From the NCBI GenBank assembly GCA_003662645.1, contig QMYL01000036.1:1-7869 (forward strand): a stretch of 7,869 bases of DNA, read 5' to 3'. Below are positions 6,249-7,869 of this stretch, one piece after another. A program made the translations under genes and the position numbers. Under the pieces are notes generated by a model. The model was not told the origin of the DNA, made no database searches, and worked only from the letters and a program-made list of their open reading frames with translations. The stretch's first letter is position 1. Every line of letters begins with the position of its first letter. The stretch comes from Candidatus Bathyarchaeota archaeon (lineage in GTDB: Archaea > Thermoproteota > Bathyarchaeia > Bathyarchaeales > B26-1).

Positions 6249-6831
6249 GAGACGCCCTCCTGACGGCCTCTAAGTCCTTTGGGAGGGAGTAGACCCTGAC
6301 TATGTCCAAGTATCCTATCAGGGGTTTGACTATCGGGCTGTACTCTGAGAGCATTCTCCTAACCTTACCTGACGGCGTTCTCTCGAAGACGGGTATGTCC
6401 TCAGGCCTGCCCTGAGCCGTATAGTACGGAACCGAGACCGCCGTGGAGACATCTATAAGTACGTAATCCCTATCTGCGCCGCTAAGCTCGGAAATCTCCT
6501 CCTCAATCCTACGCCTGTCTCTCTCTAGGAGTTGAATTCTAAATCTATCCCTAACGTGGAGGACCTTCTCGTAGGCGCACTTTAGCAGCTTTCTCTCTCT
6601 CAACATGCAGCAGAGCTTGGCGGCAACTCCGAGCCTCCCGGACGATCTCTCAAGCCCGAGTATCGAAGACATGAGATAGCCATCGTCAAGCTTGAGGTAC
6701 TCCTCAACGTCCTTAAACTCCGTGAAGCCGAGCTCTTCGTCAGCGTATTCTATGGCTCTCACAAGCATGATTGCAGCAGCTCTGACGGTCCTGTGGAAGT
6801 AGACGGCCTTAAAGAGTTCGTACCTGGCCAC
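6202..6831 (-). CDS. C-terminal half of HD-domain phosphohydrolase (separated by in-frame TAA)
   Basis: These 209 residues continue the HD phosphohydrolase encoded just upstream, in the same frame. The opening RYELFKAVYFHRTVRAA is the helix that normally follows the HD core in the SAMHD1/YwfO-like family, and later segments (EYLKLDDGYLMSS, VSVPYYTAQGRPEDIPVF) match its C-terminal region. It lacks the metal-binding residues and should not be active alone. The listed start is a GTG at 6831, with GGAG ending 9 bases before it, so reinitiation is possible; but the six codons between the TAA and this GTG (ALESFV) also read as family sequence, which suggests the GTG is simply an internal Val. No other frameshift or stop is visible. 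The 3' end overlaps the AcnX small-subunit gene tail to tail by 47 bases; stop TAA. Confidence 0.75.
   Translation of the reverse strand: MARYELFKAVYFHRTVRAAAIMLVRAIEYADEELGFTEFKDVEEYLKLDDGYLMSSILGLERSSGRLGVAAKLCCMLRERKLLKCAYEKVLHVRDRFRIQLLERDRRRIEEEISELSGADRDYVLIDVSTAVSVPYYTAQGRPEDIPVFERTPSGKVRRMLSEYSPIVKPLIGYLDIVRVYSLPKDLEAVRRASLKIFGGETPASRFSY
6218..6270. repeat. Inverted repeat at the convergent gene ends
   Basis: GAGGCCG (6218-6224) pairs with CGGCCTC (6264-6270), and inside it GTCTC (6227-6231) pairs with GAGAC (6249-6253). The loop holds a C7 run and the palindrome AAGATCTT (6239-6246). The element straddles the stop of the AcnX small-subunit gene and the 3' end of the HD gene. It could fold in either transcript and mark or protect the 3' ends, but no T-tract follows it. 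Confidence 0.35.
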
Positions 6832-6849
6832 GACGAAAGACTCCAGGGC

Positions 6850-6852
6850 TTA
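6850..6852 (-). other. In-frame ochre codon interrupting the HD hydrolase
   Basis: On the minus strand the bases read GCC CTC TAA GCC CTG GAG TCT. Frame and family-like sequence are kept on both sides, so one base change in a Tyr codon (TAC or TAT to TAA) explains it. TAA also serves as an ordinary stop elsewhere in the window (1967-1969, 6202-6204). Confidence 0.8.
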
Positions 6853-7485
6853 GAGGGCTGCCAAGTCGATTGCAAGCTTCCCATCTACGACGTCCACAGA
6901 GTCTACGAGTCTATCTATATCCACATTCCCATACTTCACACCCGTGAAGTAGGAATCTCTCAGTATGAAATCCATTATATCCGAGCTGAACTGACTTGCT
7001 ATGACCTGGTTCATGTAAGGCTTCGTGCATTCTAGCCTGCCCACGGAGAGCATAGATATTTCTCTGGGATCGAGACCGTATTCCTTGAGGACATCCGCCA
7101 CGGAAGTCTCTCTAATGATTCTCATACCTATATCTTCATGAGACAAGTCTCGCCTAGCCATCAGAACCTCCTCAAATATGTGGGAGAATGGACCATGCCC
7201 CACATCGTGTAAAAGGGCTGCAACCCTAACCTTAACGGCCTCATCCCTCTCTAGCCACCCTCTATTCACGAGCCTGTCGGCCATCAGACCAGCCACGTGC
7301 ATCGTCCCAAGCGAGTGGGAGAACCTTGTATGCTCAGCCCCGGGATAAGTCAGATGTGCAGCCCCAAGCTGCCTAATCCTCCTAAGCCTCTGAAACTCGG
7401 GGGTGTCTATGAGCTCCTTTTCCAAGTGGGTTACGAGTATATACCCATGAACAGGGTCCTTAATCTCGCCCCATCTCACAGACAA
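6850..7485 (-). CDS. HD-domain phosphohydrolase (SAMHD1/YwfO-like), N-terminal catalytic half
   Basis: Member of the HD superfamily related to dNTP triphosphohydrolases, probably cleaving a nucleotide or similar phosphoester in the cytoplasm. The 211 residues hold the whole metal site: KDPVHGYI (9-16), FQRLRRIRQLG (31-41), EHTRFSHSLG (51-60) with His57, LLHDVGHGPFSH (91-102) with His93-Asp94, and Asp169 in SSDIMDF, followed by RDSYFTGVKYG. These match the four SAMHD1 metal ligands. Translation stops at TAA after DLAAL, where relatives typically continue with an aromatic residue and ALE-like sequence; the next codons do read ALESFV, so a full-length product would have 427 residues. The start is TTG at 7485, with an AT-rich box about 33 bases upstream; GTG at 7479 (giving MRWGEIKDPVHG) is an equal alternative, and neither has a clear ribosome site. 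The gene is transcribed apart from the AOR gene, 58 bases away. Confidence 0.85.
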   Translation of the reverse strand: MSVRWGEIKDPVHGYILVTHLEKELIDTPEFQRLRRIRQLGAAHLTYPGAEHTRFSHSLGTMHVAGLMADRLVNRGWLERDEAVKVRVAALLHDVGHGPFSHIFEEVLMARRDLSHEDIGMRIIRETSVADVLKEYGLDPREISMLSVGRLECTKPYMNQVIASQFSSDIMDFILRDSYFTGVKYGNVDIDRLVDSVDVVDGKLAIDLAAL

Positions 7486-7516
7486 GATTCATCAATTAGG
7501 GTATTGTGAAAGACTC

Positions 7517-7525
7517 AAAAATATG
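7517..7525 (-). promoter_or_regulatory. AT-rich element: possible HD-gene TATA box and AOR terminator
   Basis: On the minus strand this reads CATATTTTT. It ends about 32 bases before the TTG at 7485, which is TATA-box distance for a short-leader transcript. The T5 run also comes 19 bases after the AOR stop, so it may end that transcript. It is the only AT-rich block in this 58-base gap. Confidence 0.4.
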
Positions 7526-7543
7526 AGGCGTCGGGTGTCATCT

Positions 7544-7869
7544 CTAAACTCCGTACTCAACGGCAAAGTCTAAGCCAAGTTCGAGGAGCTTACTCTTCTT
7601 TGGGATGCCTGTTTCGATATCCCAGCCTCTAGCCTCGTAGTACTGGTTTAAGAGATCCTCCTGTTCGAAAACCTGCTTCGCCGACGGACCTGAGAGCAAG
7701 ACCTCGTACTTTATCCTATCTGGGTAGTTATCATCCTTTCTCGACACACCCTCCCTCACATTAAAAATCCTCTCAAGGTTATAGATTCTCTCCCCTACGG
7801 TCCAGAGATAGTTTATGTCGAAGAACTCCCTTATCCCAGTAACCGCATACAGTAGCTTATTATAATATC
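7544..7869 (-). CDS. Tungsten-containing aldehyde ferredoxin oxidoreductase, C-terminal part (5' partial)
   Basis: C-terminal 108 residues of an AOR-family enzyme, which oxidises aldehydes to acids with ferredoxin using a tungstopterin cofactor. The frame is open to the right edge of the window; family members are about 600 residues long, so most of the gene lies outside. Visible marks are AVTGIREF, GERIYNLERIFNVREG, SRKDDNYPDR, GPSAKQV, and LLNQYYEARGWDIETGIPKK, which together are the usual AOR carboxy end. An internal GTG at 7759 is not the true start, since the conserved residues continue upstream of it. Stop is TAG. The cofactor and Fe-S ligands and the substrate type (AOR, FOR or GOR) cannot be seen here. 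It points to anaerobic, ferredoxin-based metabolism. Confidence 0.88.
   Translation of the reverse strand, partial: YYNKLLYAVTGIREFFDINYLWTVGERIYNLERIFNVREGVSRKDDNYPDRIKYEVLLSGPSAKQVFEQEDLLNQYYEARGWDIETGIPKKSKLLELGLDFAVEYGV

Noticed and set aside
6850..6852. Recoding of the HD-gene stop as selenocysteine or pyrrolysine
   Set aside because: The codon is TAA; selenocysteine uses TGA and pyrrolysine uses TAG. No SECIS-like structure was seen.
1..7869. tRNA, rRNA, CRISPR arrays, insertion sequences or attachment sites
   Set aside because: No cloverleaf-like segments, regularly spaced direct repeats, transposase motifs or terminal inverted repeats were seen by eye; nearly all bases are in recognisable genes.

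Overview
The window looks like a chromosomal segment from a thermophilic or anaerobic archaeon, probably of the Thermoproteota/Korarchaeota side. The reasons are a UbiD-type decarboxylase beside both aconitase-X subunits (the archaeal mevalonate route), a proteasome-assembly-chaperone-like protein, an aldehyde ferredoxin oxidoreductase, heavy use of AGG/AGA and ATA codons, TTG and GTG starts, and TATA-box-like promoters. The exact lineage cannot be fixed from the sequence alone.

Layout. (1) Positions 1-1955, plus strand: the end of a 2-oxoacid dehydrogenase E1 beta gene (its start lies outside the window) and a complete lipoyl-bearing E2 acyltransferase gene 20 bases downstream, a classical OADHC operon. 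(2) Positions 1967-2770, minus strand: a lone, AT-rich nucleotidyltransferase-fold gene converging on E2 with only 11 bases between the stops. (3) Positions 2771-2968: a 198-base divergent promoter region with matching TATA-like boxes on the two strands and a short palindrome. (4) Positions 2969-6248, plus strand: a four-gene, overlapping operon of a PAC4-like small protein, a UbiD-family decarboxylase, the aconitase-X large subunit and the aconitase-X small subunit. (5) Positions 6202-7485, minus strand: an HD-domain phosphohydrolase gene split by an in-frame TAA. Its 3' end overlaps the small-subunit gene by 47 bases. (6) Positions 7544-7869, minus strand: the C-terminal part of a tungsten aldehyde ferredoxin oxidoreductase, open at the right edge.

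How the genes work together. The UbiD and aconitase-X genes are best read as the two characteristic steps of the archaeal mevalonate pathway: phosphomevalonate dehydratase (large plus small subunit, Fe-S enzyme) makes trans-anhydromevalonate 5-phosphate, and the prenyl-FMN-dependent decarboxylase converts it to isopentenyl phosphate for membrane-lipid synthesis. The PAC4-like first gene suggests that a proteasome assembly factor is co-transcribed with lipid genes. The most curious points are this chaperone-led operon and the single-codon interruption of an otherwise well-preserved HD hydrolase.
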